NCBI GenBank assembly: GCA_020637335.1
Contig: JACJWC010000001.1
Span: forward strand, 310,001-374,000
Source: Acidobacteriota bacterium
GTDB lineage: Bacteria; Acidobacteriota; Holophagae; Acanthopleuribacterales; Acanthopleuribacteraceae
Direction: 5' to 3'
DNA length: 64,000 nt
Shown: in pieces, positions 25,664 through 33,086 of the stretch
Layout of the letters: every line of letters starts with the position of its first letter
How positions within the stretch are numbered: the first letter of the stretch is position 1
The notes under the pieces: model-generated
The model's database searches: none
Seen by the model: the letters and a program-made list of their open reading frames with translations, nothing else
What the model was told of the DNA's origin: nothing
Program-made: the position numbers and the translations under genes

Positions 25664-26740
25664 ATGTCATTGGCCTATAAATCCGGATTCATTTTTGCGA
25701 CGGCTCTTGTTTTGGTCGGTTTTTTCACCCAAAGACACCAGCAAGATTCCCTGTACTTCCAGGTCAAAGATTTTCCAGAGTTGATGGATTTGGTGCAAAA
25801 GGCCTACGTGGATGAGGTAGATCTCAATGACATGATGGGCGGTGCTTTCCAGGGCGCCTTGGAAAATGTGGATCCAGGAGCCAGCTATATTCCCAATGGG
25901 GTACCGGCTTCGAACCTGGCTGATAAGGTCTTTAAACGATATGGCATCTTTCTGACCAAGCGCGAAAGTTATGGCTTTATCGCCGCTGTCATGCCGGGAA
26001 GTCCTGCTGAACAAGCGGGTTTTCAGCCGGGCGAGATTCTGACGCGGGTGGGTCCCCTAACCACGCGGACCAGCAGTAATTACCAGGTTCGGGAATGGTT
26101 GATCAAGGCCACTGAGCCCATCGATTGCACGGTATTTACGGCGCAAGAAGAAAAGGAAATCATGTTGAAGCCGGGAGCGTGGACCCGTTTACCGAATGCG
26201 AGTTCTGCCTTGGAAGGGGACACCCTTTTTATTCAGTTACCTATCTTCACTGGTGATTTGGCCACCTGGTTGCCCGCCGAATTAAAGCGATTCCCACAAG
26301 CCCAAAAAATTGTTTTGGACCTGCGTCACAACTGTCTGGGTCAACCTGAAGCACTACAGGTTTTAGCCGACCTCTTTTTTAAATCTGGGCCGATTGGCAG
26401 CATTCAAGGGCCGCACCAATCCATGACCATGGCGGTCCAAAAAGACGGGGCCTTTGCTGACTTCCCCCTGGTTGTCTGGGTGAATGCCTCGACTTCCGGT
26501 TCGGCCGAGGCTTTTGCCTGCCTGGCCAAGCGCCAAAAACGAGCACTCTTATTGGGCGAAAATACCCTCGGACTGCCCAACTTTTATGAACTAATTCCGC
26601 TCAAAAGCCAGGGCTATTTGGAGCTTTCCACCCGTGCGTATCACATCCTGGGTGACCCAATTGGGAATAAGGGCGTGACGGTGGATCGTATTTTACGCCA
26701 GACCGATCGAGCCGCTGTCTTGGCGGAGCTTGGTAGCTAA
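25664..26740 (+). CDS. S41 (C-terminal processing) peptidase-like protein, catalytic Lys missing
   Basis: 358 residues: signal anchor (about 6-24), helical N-terminal part ending ENVDPGASYIPN, a PDZ domain (about 85-160, GSPAEQAGFQPGEIL) and an S41 domain. The nucleophile Ser280 is present in STSGSAEAF. The usual GKG motif with the general-base Lys reads GENTLGLPN, with Leu304 where Lys is expected. Unless another Lys substitutes, it may be an inactive scaffold. It sits 15 bases after the importer gene and ~30 bases before the lasso cluster, so it may be linked to either. ATG 25664. Confidence 0.85.
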   Translation: MSLAYKSGFIFATALVLVGFFTQRHQQDSLYFQVKDFPELMDLVQKAYVDEVDLNDMMGGAFQGALENVDPGASYIPNGVPASNLADKVFKRYGIFLTKRESYGFIAAVMPGSPAEQAGFQPGEILTRVGPLTTRTSSNYQVREWLIKATEPIDCTVFTAQEEKEIMLKPGAWTRLPNASSALEGDTLFIQLPIFTGDLATWLPAELKRFPQAQKIVLDLRHNCLGQPEALQVLADLFFKSGPIGSIQGPHQSMTMAVQKDGAFADFPLVVWVNASTSGSAEAFACLAKRQKRALLLGENTLGLPNFYELIPLKSQGYLELSTRAYHILGDPIGNKGVTVDRILRQTDRAAVLAELGS

Positions 26741-26741
26741 G

Positions 26742-26750
26742 TGCTATAAT
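26742..26750 (+). promoter_or_regulatory. Extended -10 promoter for the lasso-peptide cluster
   Basis: TGCTATAAT, an extended -10 (TGn then perfect TATAAT), lies 22 bases before the B1 start. A weak TTGGCG lies 19 bases upstream of TATAAT. The site starts just past the stop of the S41-like gene, giving the lasso genes their own promoter. Confidence 0.65.
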
Positions 26751-26772
26751 TCTCCAGCAATGGGGGATGAGC

Positions 26773-27039
26773 ATGGGTCTGATTCAACTATCGCCACGCG
26801 CGCTGTTTCAGCGGGTTGGGTCCGAAACCGTAATCTTGGACCTGGAAAAAGGGACCTATTTTGAACTCAATGAAATGGGTACGTTGATGTTGGAATGGAT
26901 GGCGAGTTTACCCGATCGCGAGTCGGTTATTGCCAAGGTCCTCAATCAGTTTGAAGTCTCCCAAGATATAGTTGCTGAGGACCTGGAAGCGTTAATTCAA
27001 GGCCTCTCCCGTAATGGCTTATTGGTTTCGCCGGCTTAA
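26773..27039 (+). CDS. Lasso peptide B1 protein: PqqD-like RiPP recognition element
   Basis: 88 residues from ATG 26773, preceded by GGGGGATGAGC; ATG 26767 is a close alternative. The fold is a PqqD-like RRE: a beta-rich start (TVILDLEKGTYFELNEMG) followed by helices ending EDLEALIQGLSRNGLL. In lasso pathways B1 binds the leader peptide and delivers it to the B2 protease and C cyclase. The key contact is with the leader motif YxxPxL, which is present in the precursor of this cluster. It is followed by B2 with a 26-base overlap. Small PqqD-like proteins also occur in other RiPP systems, but the neighbours settle the assignment. Confidence 0.92.
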   Translation: MGLIQLSPRALFQRVGSETVILDLEKGTYFELNEMGTLMLEWMASLPDRESVIAKVLNQFEVSQDIVAEDLEALIQGLSRNGLLVSPA

Positions 27040-27466
27040 AAAAGGTGCACGACCCCTGAAGTGGTCGCGGCTGGAATGGAAGTGGTTCCTGCATTTTTTT
27101 TTCAAAGCGTGGCTGCTTTTTTTTTCTAGCAAATTGAGCTATCGGCACTTAAAGGTTCGGCTTATTTCCGCAATGTCAGCGCCGGTCGAACCGGTCCCTG
27201 ACCGTGTCCAGCCCGTTTTATTGGCCTACCAGCGGGTGTTCCGCTGGATGTGGGTCCCGCGTAACTGTTTACGCGATGCATTACTGCTGCATGAAGGATT
27301 GCTGCAACACCAAGTTTCAACGCGTTTGATCATTGGGGTAACGACTCAAAATCAATTTAAAGCGCATGCCTGGCTGGTGGGTCAGGATGGACCTTTACTC
27401 CAAAATGCGGAACACATAGCGGAATATGTGGAATTTAATGGGGATTTTAGCCAGTGGATGGCTTGA
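27014..27466 (+). CDS. Lasso peptide B2 protein: transglutaminase-like leader peptidase
   Basis: 150 residues. The B2 family (Transglut_core3) cuts the leader from the precursor. The catalytic triad is intact: Cys85 in NCLRDALLL, His118 in AHAWLV and Asp125 in GQDGPLLQN. The N-terminal ~50 residues are basic and aromatic-rich and possibly membrane-facing (FLHFFFKAWLLFFSS). Overlaps B1 by 26 bases and C by 13, so B1-B2-C are translationally coupled. Split B1/B2 proteins are typical of the non-proteobacterial lasso systems. Confidence 0.93.
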   Translation: MAYWFRRLKKGARPLKWSRLEWKWFLHFFFKAWLLFFSSKLSYRHLKVRLISAMSAPVEPVPDRVQPVLLAYQRVFRWMWVPRNCLRDALLLHEGLLQHQVSTRLIIGVTTQNQFKAHAWLVGQDGPLLQNAEHIAEYVEFNGDFSQWMA

Positions 27467-29271
27467 TCTTTTGCAGCGCCAACACCTCTGACCAGGCGCA
27501 AATACGCTTGGGCACGGTGGCGCAGCGTTTGGCCCATCGCGGACCATTAACTCAACCGATGACCTGGGACTCAGCTACCTGCGGTTTTTTGAGTGCCGAT
27601 CAAAACGGGATTGCCCAGGCCCAGCGCGAGGGCTGGCACCTTTTTATAGTCGGAAGACCCAATTGGACTGAATTTAAAGGTGATATTAGGACACGACTCG
27701 AACGATGGGCAGAACGCGCGTTGGACCTGTTTTTGTCCAAAGGACCGGACGGATTCCTGCTGGTTGGCGGTGACTTCGCTGTCGTTCTTTACCATCCGCA
27801 ACAGAAAATTTTATGGGCTGCCCGCGATCCGTTAGGCAAAAAAACTCTGGCCTATCGCCAAATCGGGCCGGACCTTGTTTTGGCTAGTGAAGCCCAGGCC
27901 TTGGCAGCCCTTTCACCGCGCAGTTCGCTCAATCAGCTCGGCTTGGCTTTATGGCTGGTGAATCACTATCCTGACCCCGTTTCCCAGTTTGACAACGTTC
28001 ACTACGTTCCGCCGGGCAGCGCTTTAAAATGGGCAAATCAGCGGTTGGCGTTTCATACCTATTTCCGCTTTCAAGATTGGAAAATGGGTTCAAAACCCCT
28101 TTCACCAGAGCGGGTTAGTGAAGCCATATTTAATGCGGTGGGCAATCGAATTCCACCCGAAGAAAACCGGATTTGCTGCCACCTCAGTGGCGGCATGGAT
28201 TCTTCCTCGGTCACGGCAACTGCGGCTTTGTCAGGGCTGGATGTTCGGGCCTATCAATTTTGGTTTCCCCATTTGGCAAGTTGTGATGAAACCCATTTGA
28301 GTGACCAAGTCGTTGCCCAATATGGATTATCCAATTTCAAAATCGACACCTCCCAATGGGGTTTGTTTGCCGAGCCAAAGGACCCGGCCTTCCTGGAGAA
28401 TCCTTTTTTTGGCTGGGATCAGGTCGACACCCAGGTTTTTAAGGACATGCCCCAACATTCACTCTGGTTGTTAACGGGCCAATTTGGAGACAATTTATGG
28501 GGTGGATGGCTTTATCCCGCTTTTTGGGCCGATCGAATTCTAAAAGGCAAGTTGCGCTTTGGAGCCGCTTTAATGCAGGACTTTAGAAAGAGGAAAGTCA
28601 AACCTGCCCGTAGCCTTTATCGACTTTTTTTGGCCTGTCACCTGCCCCAAAGTTTGAAATTGGGTTTGCGCAAAGGACTGGCAAAAACTCCTTATTGTCC
28701 GACCTACCTATCCAAGGAGACCTATCGTAAGTACCACCTGGACAGCTTTCTATTGCCGGCTGGAAACGCAATGCGCGGTTCGTATTGGAATGCCTTGTAT
28801 CGGCAACTGTTCGTGGATGTGGGTGGGATTCGCCGAGCGATTCACTGGTATGAACGTTTGGCCGCGCCATATGGGGTTCGGGTTGAACATCCTTTTTTTG
28901 ATTTGGATCTCGTGCGTCTGGTTTGGGAGAGTGACCCGAGCTCATTTTTGGACGAGCCTATGCCTAAAGGGATTCTGCGCAAGGCCATGGTCAATAAACT
29001 GCCTGCCGCTTTGTTGCATCAGCATGAAAAACCAGATTTGAGAGATTTTTACCATGCCGGTCTCCTAGAGAATCGCAGCTTTTTTGAGGCAATGGGTCAG
29101 TTGCCAAAACTGTCGGAGTTGGGTCTCTTGGATTCAAATGCTTATTTGGATGCTCTTGAACAATACTATGGGCAACCCAATACGACACGTTCCCATTTCA
29201 TGTTTGCGGCAGGTGCAGAGCTTTTTGTGCGCAGGCATTTAGAAGCAGATAATAAAAAAAATGTCAGATGA
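27454..29271 (+). CDS. Lasso peptide cyclase (asparagine synthetase-like, C protein)
   Basis: 605 residues. The N-terminal half resembles a class II glutamine amidotransferase domain but the chain starts MDGLIFC with no Cys2, so it lacks glutaminase activity, as in lasso cyclases. The C-terminal half has the ATP pyrophosphatase motif SGGMDSSS (from 245) and LLTGQFGDNLWGGW. The enzyme adenylates the acidic side chain of the ring residue and joins it to the freed N-terminus of the core. Its stop is followed by a 105-base gap that carries a possible second promoter and the precursor gene. Confidence 0.93.
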   Translation: MDGLIFCSANTSDQAQIRLGTVAQRLAHRGPLTQPMTWDSATCGFLSADQNGIAQAQREGWHLFIVGRPNWTEFKGDIRTRLERWAERALDLFLSKGPDGFLLVGGDFAVVLYHPQQKILWAARDPLGKKTLAYRQIGPDLVLASEAQALAALSPRSSLNQLGLALWLVNHYPDPVSQFDNVHYVPPGSALKWANQRLAFHTYFRFQDWKMGSKPLSPERVSEAIFNAVGNRIPPEENRICCHLSGGMDSSSVTATAALSGLDVRAYQFWFPHLASCDETHLSDQVVAQYGLSNFKIDTSQWGLFAEPKDPAFLENPFFGWDQVDTQVFKDMPQHSLWLLTGQFGDNLWGGWLYPAFWADRILKGKLRFGAALMQDFRKRKVKPARSLYRLFLACHLPQSLKLGLRKGLAKTPYCPTYLSKETYRKYHLDSFLLPAGNAMRGSYWNALYRQLFVDVGGIRRAIHWYERLAAPYGVRVEHPFFDLDLVRLVWESDPSSFLDEPMPKGILRKAMVNKLPAALLHQHEKPDLRDFYHAGLLENRSFFEAMGQLPKLSELGLLDSNAYLDALEQYYGQPNTTRSHFMFAAGAELFVRRHLEADNKKNVR

Positions 29272-29281
29272 ATTACGAAAT

Positions 29282-29332
29282 CCTAAAAACTTAGGGCTTT
29301 AACTTGACCGCCATTAAGTTTTAAAATAAGGT
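29282..29332 (+). promoter_or_regulatory. Possible promoter and small hairpin upstream of the lasso precursor
   Basis: A short CCTAA-AAAC-TTAGG hairpin (29282-29295) is followed by TTGACC (29304-29309) and, after 17 bases, a poor -10 TAAGGT (29327-29332). A separate promoter for the precursor would allow more substrate than enzyme. The -10 matches consensus at only three of six places, so the call is weak. Confidence 0.35.
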
Positions 29333-29376
29333 AGCCGTTATAGGTATTATCAATGTTTTTTAAAAGGAGTCCATCG

Positions 29377-29547
29377 ATGCTTCGGGAAGACCAACAATTT
29401 GGGCAATCCAATTTGGATAGCGCAGCTAAATCTTCATACCATCGACCCGAGTTGATCGAGCGCGGCGATATTCGTCAATTAACTCAAGCGGGCTTTAGTT
29501 CGGGTGGTGATGCCCCCATGACTGGATTTTTGACCCCGACCTCCTAA
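29377..29547 (+). CDS. Lasso peptide precursor (A)
   Basis: 56 residues from ATG 29377, with AAAAGGAG 7 bases upstream; an ATG at 29353 would add 8 residues but has no site. The leader (1-37) holds the exact motif YxxPxLxxxGxxxxxT: Tyr21, Pro24, Leu26, Gly30, Thr36, with Thr at -2 before the cut as in known lasso peptides. The core would be residues 38-56, AGFSSGGDAPMTGFLTPTS, with the ring between the Ala38 amine and Asp45 (eight residues) and a threaded tail ending in Ser56. Bulky Phe51 or Leu52 could be the plug. The C-terminal Ser fits the HprK-like kinase encoded next; its stop overlaps the kinase ATG (TAATG). Starting the core at Gly39 would give a seven-residue ring and is less likely. 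Confidence 0.92.
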   Translation: MLREDQQFGQSNLDSAAKSSYHRPELIERGDIRQLTQAGFSSGGDAPMTGFLTPTS

Positions 29548-30479
29548 TGTCCGAGTACCGTCTATACGGAATCCAGATTCTAAGTCAATTTTCCCTCGGA
29601 GTGCTGCCCAGCAAATCCGAGGTTTTTTTTTCTTTAGAAACCCATTGGCACCGTGAACATTTGCCCATAACCGGTGAGTGGATTGGCTCGAGTTTCATGT
29701 GCTATCCAGACGGTGTACCTGTCCTTTCTGTTTTTCGTAAGGCTAACCATTATGTGCTGGACTTTGCCCATGTGGGCCAAATCCAATTGTCACGGGATAC
29801 TGCCCATGTTTATGCCTTGGACTTTGAGCGGATGCGGCCCTTCTTTTTGGGCCGCGCGCTCGCCTTTTTTCTTGAATTACACGGAAACCCCGTTATACAC
29901 GGGAGTTGCGTCTTAATTGGTGGGCGGGCCTTCGCTTTGGTGGGTCCAAAAGGATTTGGAAAATCCACCTTGTCTTTTGGACTGAATCGACTTGGGTTTC
30001 CGTGCCTGGCCGATGACTTGGTGACGCTCTACGGAAATCCAGCTCAGGTGTTGCCCGGGCCCGGCAATTGGCGACTATGGCCGGATGTTGGACAGTTGAC
30101 AGAAGATTTTGCGAACCAACCCAAAGTTCATCCCGATTTCGAAAAGCGGGAAGTTGCGTTTGATCCCCAGTCCGACCGCGCATCCTTGGGCGGCATCCTC
30201 TTTTTGGAACCGCCGGATGGAACCGATTTAAACTTGGCCAGTGTGCCGCCAGCACGCGCACTTACCCGTGCTTTGGCTGAAAGCTTCCAGGTGGAATTGC
30301 TTGAGAAAATGGAATATTATCCCCACAGGGTGGCCAAATTGGCTGGCGTGCTGGAATCATTGCCGTGTTTCCAACTGAGTTTCCCGCGCGGTATGCAACA
30401 TTTAAATTCTGTCTGCCAATATATTGCTGACCATCTGAGTGGCGAGCGGCATGGATCCCATCTTAAAATGGCACCTTGA
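29547..30479 (+). CDS. HprK-like kinase of the lasso cluster
   Basis: 310 residues. The C-terminal half has the P-loop GPKGFGKST (133-141) and ADDLVTLYG (Asp156/Asp157), the pattern of HPr kinase/phosphorylase-like serine kinases. The N-terminal half is not that of HprK. In paeninodin-type lasso clusters such kinases phosphorylate the side chain of the C-terminal Ser of the precursor; the precursor here ends in Ser. Its ATG overlaps the precursor stop, so kinase and substrate are made together. The end overlaps the nucleotidyltransferase gene by 29 bases. Confidence 0.88.
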   Translation: MSEYRLYGIQILSQFSLGVLPSKSEVFFSLETHWHREHLPITGEWIGSSFMCYPDGVPVLSVFRKANHYVLDFAHVGQIQLSRDTAHVYALDFERMRPFFLGRALAFFLELHGNPVIHGSCVLIGGRAFALVGPKGFGKSTLSFGLNRLGFPCLADDLVTLYGNPAQVLPGPGNWRLWPDVGQLTEDFANQPKVHPDFEKREVAFDPQSDRASLGGILFLEPPDGTDLNLASVPPARALTRALAESFQVELLEKMEYYPHRVAKLAGVLESLPCFQLSFPRGMQHLNSVCQYIADHLSGERHGSHLKMAP

Positions 30480-31473
30480 GGCGCTGTTTACCAAGTCGCC
30501 AAAATCGCTGCCCGATTCGGCTCCACCGCCAATAGAATTCTGGCGCCAGCACGGTATTGCCCCCTATTTGTATGAACTTGGTCTTGAATTGCCAAGCAGC
30601 TGGCAAAAGGCCCTGCATGCTCTGGTCCAACCGGCTGCAATTGCTGAAGGCCTGTCTGCAAATCTGTTGTCCCAAACTTTTGATGCTTTTCAAAGGGCTG
30701 GGCTCAAGGTTTTAGTGGTAAAAGGTGCCGCTCTGGCCCAAATGCTTTACCCCAAGCCCTATACACGAGTGCGCTGTGATGCGGATTTGTGGATCAAGCC
30801 TGAAAACCGGGCCGAGGTCGATGCATTGCTAAGGCAATCAGGTTGGCTAATCAAGCCTACCTTGACTGGCGAGCTAGTACGCCACCAACAGATTTACCTT
30901 CATGAAGATCCATTCGGGCACACACATCAATTGGACCTGCATTGGTCGCTTTTTGATCGACCGGCGCTTCGCCCGAAATTTGACTTCGATAGCTTTTATG
31001 CCCGAAGCATGGAAATGCCTGGCTGGGCGGTGCGCGTACCAAATTGGTCCGATCATTTCCTAATCCTCCTGATGCATTTGGGCGGTCATCATGCCAATCA
31101 GGTACGTTTAATCTGGTTATTGGATTTGTGGCTCATGCGCCAAAAATTGGACAATGAATCGCGACAAAAGCTCCAATCACAGTGTTCGAAGCGGCCCCTC
31201 AGCCTATATGCCGACCCGCCGCTGCAATACCTGGCCTTTTTAGAGGGCGAGCGACTCGATTTCCCAGAAATAAAACCTAGCCCTGAATGGCAACGGGTTT
31301 GGGATGATCTCACCAGTTTGAGCCTGCCTCAGAAACTGGTGTACCTCAAGGAATTGGCTTGTCCGAGTCGGGTATATATGCAAAACCGATATGATCCATC
31401 CGGTCAAAAAGGCCTTTTATCGCTCTATCTTTTGCGTTGGCGTCGGGCCCTGGCCTACCTGCGTCGCCGCTAA
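30451..31473 (+). CDS. Nucleotidyltransferase-family tailoring protein of the lasso cluster
   Basis: 340 residues from ATG 30451 (GTG 30439 is an alternative), inside the end of the kinase gene. It matches the uncharacterised nucleotidyltransferase family (NTP_transf_5): LVVKGAALAQMLY, then TRVRCDADLWI with Asp110 and Asp112 as likely metal ligands, and HQLDLHWSLF and LLMHLGGHH downstream. Members accompany HprK-like kinases in lasso clusters; in the pseudomycoidin system the homologue is reported to add hexose to the phosphorylated Ser. The same step is a plausible role here. The stop is shared with the converging phosphatase gene (CTAA). Confidence 0.82.
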   Translation: MDPILKWHLEALFTKSPKSLPDSAPPPIEFWRQHGIAPYLYELGLELPSSWQKALHALVQPAAIAEGLSANLLSQTFDAFQRAGLKVLVVKGAALAQMLYPKPYTRVRCDADLWIKPENRAEVDALLRQSGWLIKPTLTGELVRHQQIYLHEDPFGHTHQLDLHWSLFDRPALRPKFDFDSFYARSMEMPGWAVRVPNWSDHFLILLMHLGGHHANQVRLIWLLDLWLMRQKLDNESRQKLQSQCSKRPLSLYADPPLQYLAFLEGERLDFPEIKPSPEWQRVWDDLTSLSLPQKLVYLKELACPSRVYMQNRYDPSGQKGLLSLYLLRWRRALAYLRRR

Positions 31474-32243
31474 CCACAAATAATGTGTTGATAGGTTTCT
31501 TTGACCAGATCGCGGTTCCCTGCGATAACTTGGCCCGTCTCCAGGCTGGCCTGCTGACCCTTGAAATCCAAAACGACTCCACCGGCCTCCTCGACCAACA
31601 ATATGCCCGCCGCAATGTCCCAGGGATTCAGGCTATCTTCATAAAAAACCGGTAAGCGACCCGCTGCCACGTACGCCAAATCCAGGCAAGCGGCACCTAA
31701 GCGGCGAAGACCCAAAGCCTGGTTGAGGACACGTTCCACTCTTCCGAGCAGTTCTGGCAAACGCGATCGACGATCATATGGAAACCCAGTCACGACCACT
31801 GCATCTCTCAACTGTGTGATACGGCCAACCTGGATGAGTTCTCCGTTTAGAAAGGCGCCTTCTCCCCGGATCGCTTTAAAAAATTCACCTTTCATGGGAT
31901 CAAAAATACATCCGGCATACAGCTGACCGGCGCGTCGTATGCCGATTGAAACTGCAAAATGAGGGAAACCTTGGGCAAAATTGGTTGTGCCGTCCAGTGG
32001 GTCAATAATCCATTCGAATTCTGCATCAGGCATGGGTTGACTGCCTTTTTCCTCCGAAAGAATGGCATCCTGAGGAAAATGCGTACGGATTAATTGGAGA
32101 ATGTGCTGTTCGGCAGCCTCGTCTGCATCCGTTACCAAGTCCAATTCACCCTTGCGTCGCACTGCACCTTTTTTCCCAAAAAAGGTTTGCAGAATCTTTC
32201 CTGCGCCTTGAGACGCCTGGAACATTAATTGAACGCGATTCAT
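31470..32243 (-). CDS. Inositol monophosphatase family protein
   Basis: 257 residues, normal length. The metal and phosphate site is DPLDGTTNF (81-89), with upstream Glu in ILSEEKG and a downstream NPWDIAAG motif. Substrates in the family include inositol phosphates, histidinol phosphate, NADP and PAP, so the exact reaction is unsettled. ATG at 32243 follows GGAGG. It ends against the lasso nucleotidyltransferase and points the other way, so it is not part of that operon. Confidence 0.92.
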   Translation of the reverse strand: MNRVQLMFQASQGAGKILQTFFGKKGAVRRKGELDLVTDADEAAEQHILQLIRTHFPQDAILSEEKGSQPMPDAEFEWIIDPLDGTTNFAQGFPHFAVSIGIRRAGQLYAGCIFDPMKGEFFKAIRGEGAFLNGELIQVGRITQLRDAVVVTGFPYDRRSRLPELLGRVERVLNQALGLRRLGAACLDLAYVAAGRLPVFYEDSLNPWDIAAGILLVEEAGGVVLDFKGQQASLETGQVIAGNRDLVKETYQHIICG

Positions 32244-32360
32244 GCCAACCTCCGGGCCCTCATTTTAGCAATGGCTGGAACAGGCTTGTCAGGGAATTAT
32301 TGCCGCGTTTCGCTATTTTTGACCGAATTCTGAGGTAAACTGCGCACGATGGAGGTTGTC

Positions 32361-32987
32361 ATGACGGATTCTTTTCGTGACCCCAAGCTTTCTATTTCCA
32401 AGGTTTACACCAAAACTGGCGATGTTGGAAAAACGAGCCTGGTCGGCGGGCAAAGGGTGCCAAAATTCGATCTTCAAATTGAGGCTTATGGGACACTGGA
32501 TGAGTTGAATGCCTTTCTCGGCGCCACCCGCGATTGTTTGGCAGAACAACCCAGCGCGGATCCTTTGAATCCGATCTTGGTTCGCATCCAACACGAACTC
32601 TTTAACTTGGGTTCCATCCTAGCTACTCGACCGCAGGACATGGGCCCCCAGCAGCCGCGCATTCGACCAGCGGATGTTGAGCGGCTCGAACAAGAAATCG
32701 ATCAGTTTAATGCCAACTTAGCGCCTCTGCGTTCCTTTGTTTTACCGGGCGGTTCTGCCCTGAATTCGCATTTGCATATTTGCCGAACTGTCTGTCGTCG
32801 CGCCGAGCGGGTCTTGTCTGCCCTATTAAACCAACATCCCGAGTGGAGCAATGAGGCCTGGCAGATTGGTTTAATATATTTGAACCGCCTGAGCGATGCC
32901 TTTTTTGTGTGGAGCCGCTGGGTTTTGCAGCAATCGGGTCAAGCGGAACACCTCTGGCAACCCAACATCAGTCCAACCAAAAACTGA
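32361..32987 (+). CDS. Cob(I)alamin adenosyltransferase, PduO type
   Basis: 208 residues from ATG 32361 with GGAGG at 32351-32355; an ATG at 32349 lies before that site. It moves the adenosyl group of ATP to cob(I)alamin. Seen: SKVYTKTGDVGKTSLVGGQRVPK (ATP loop), YGTLDELNAFLGATRD and the RTVCRRAERVL helix, all typical of the PduO family. Length is normal. It implies use of adenosylcobalamin; no other cobalamin gene is in the window. Confidence 0.95.
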   Translation: MTDSFRDPKLSISKVYTKTGDVGKTSLVGGQRVPKFDLQIEAYGTLDELNAFLGATRDCLAEQPSADPLNPILVRIQHELFNLGSILATRPQDMGPQQPRIRPADVERLEQEIDQFNANLAPLRSFVLPGGSALNSHLHICRTVCRRAERVLSALLNQHPEWSNEAWQIGLIYLNRLSDAFFVWSRWVLQQSGQAEHLWQPNISPTKN

Positions 32988-32991
32988 ATAC

Positions 32992-33020
32992 TTGACCTGA
33001 AGGTCCGTTTATCCGACAAT
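32992..33020 (+). promoter_or_regulatory. Promoter with dyad for the multihaem cytochrome gene
   Basis: TTGACC (32992-32997), a 17-base spacer, then GACAAT (33015-33020). The -35 overlaps the perfect dyad GACCT-GA-AGGTC (32994-33005), a likely binding site for a regulator. The cytochrome start lies 66 bases downstream. Confidence 0.55.
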
Positions 33021-33086
33021 TCATTTTGGGGCTTGTTGGCCGCCCGCGTTGCAGACAAAAGCCCGTTGTTTGGTTGGAGGGTTTTT

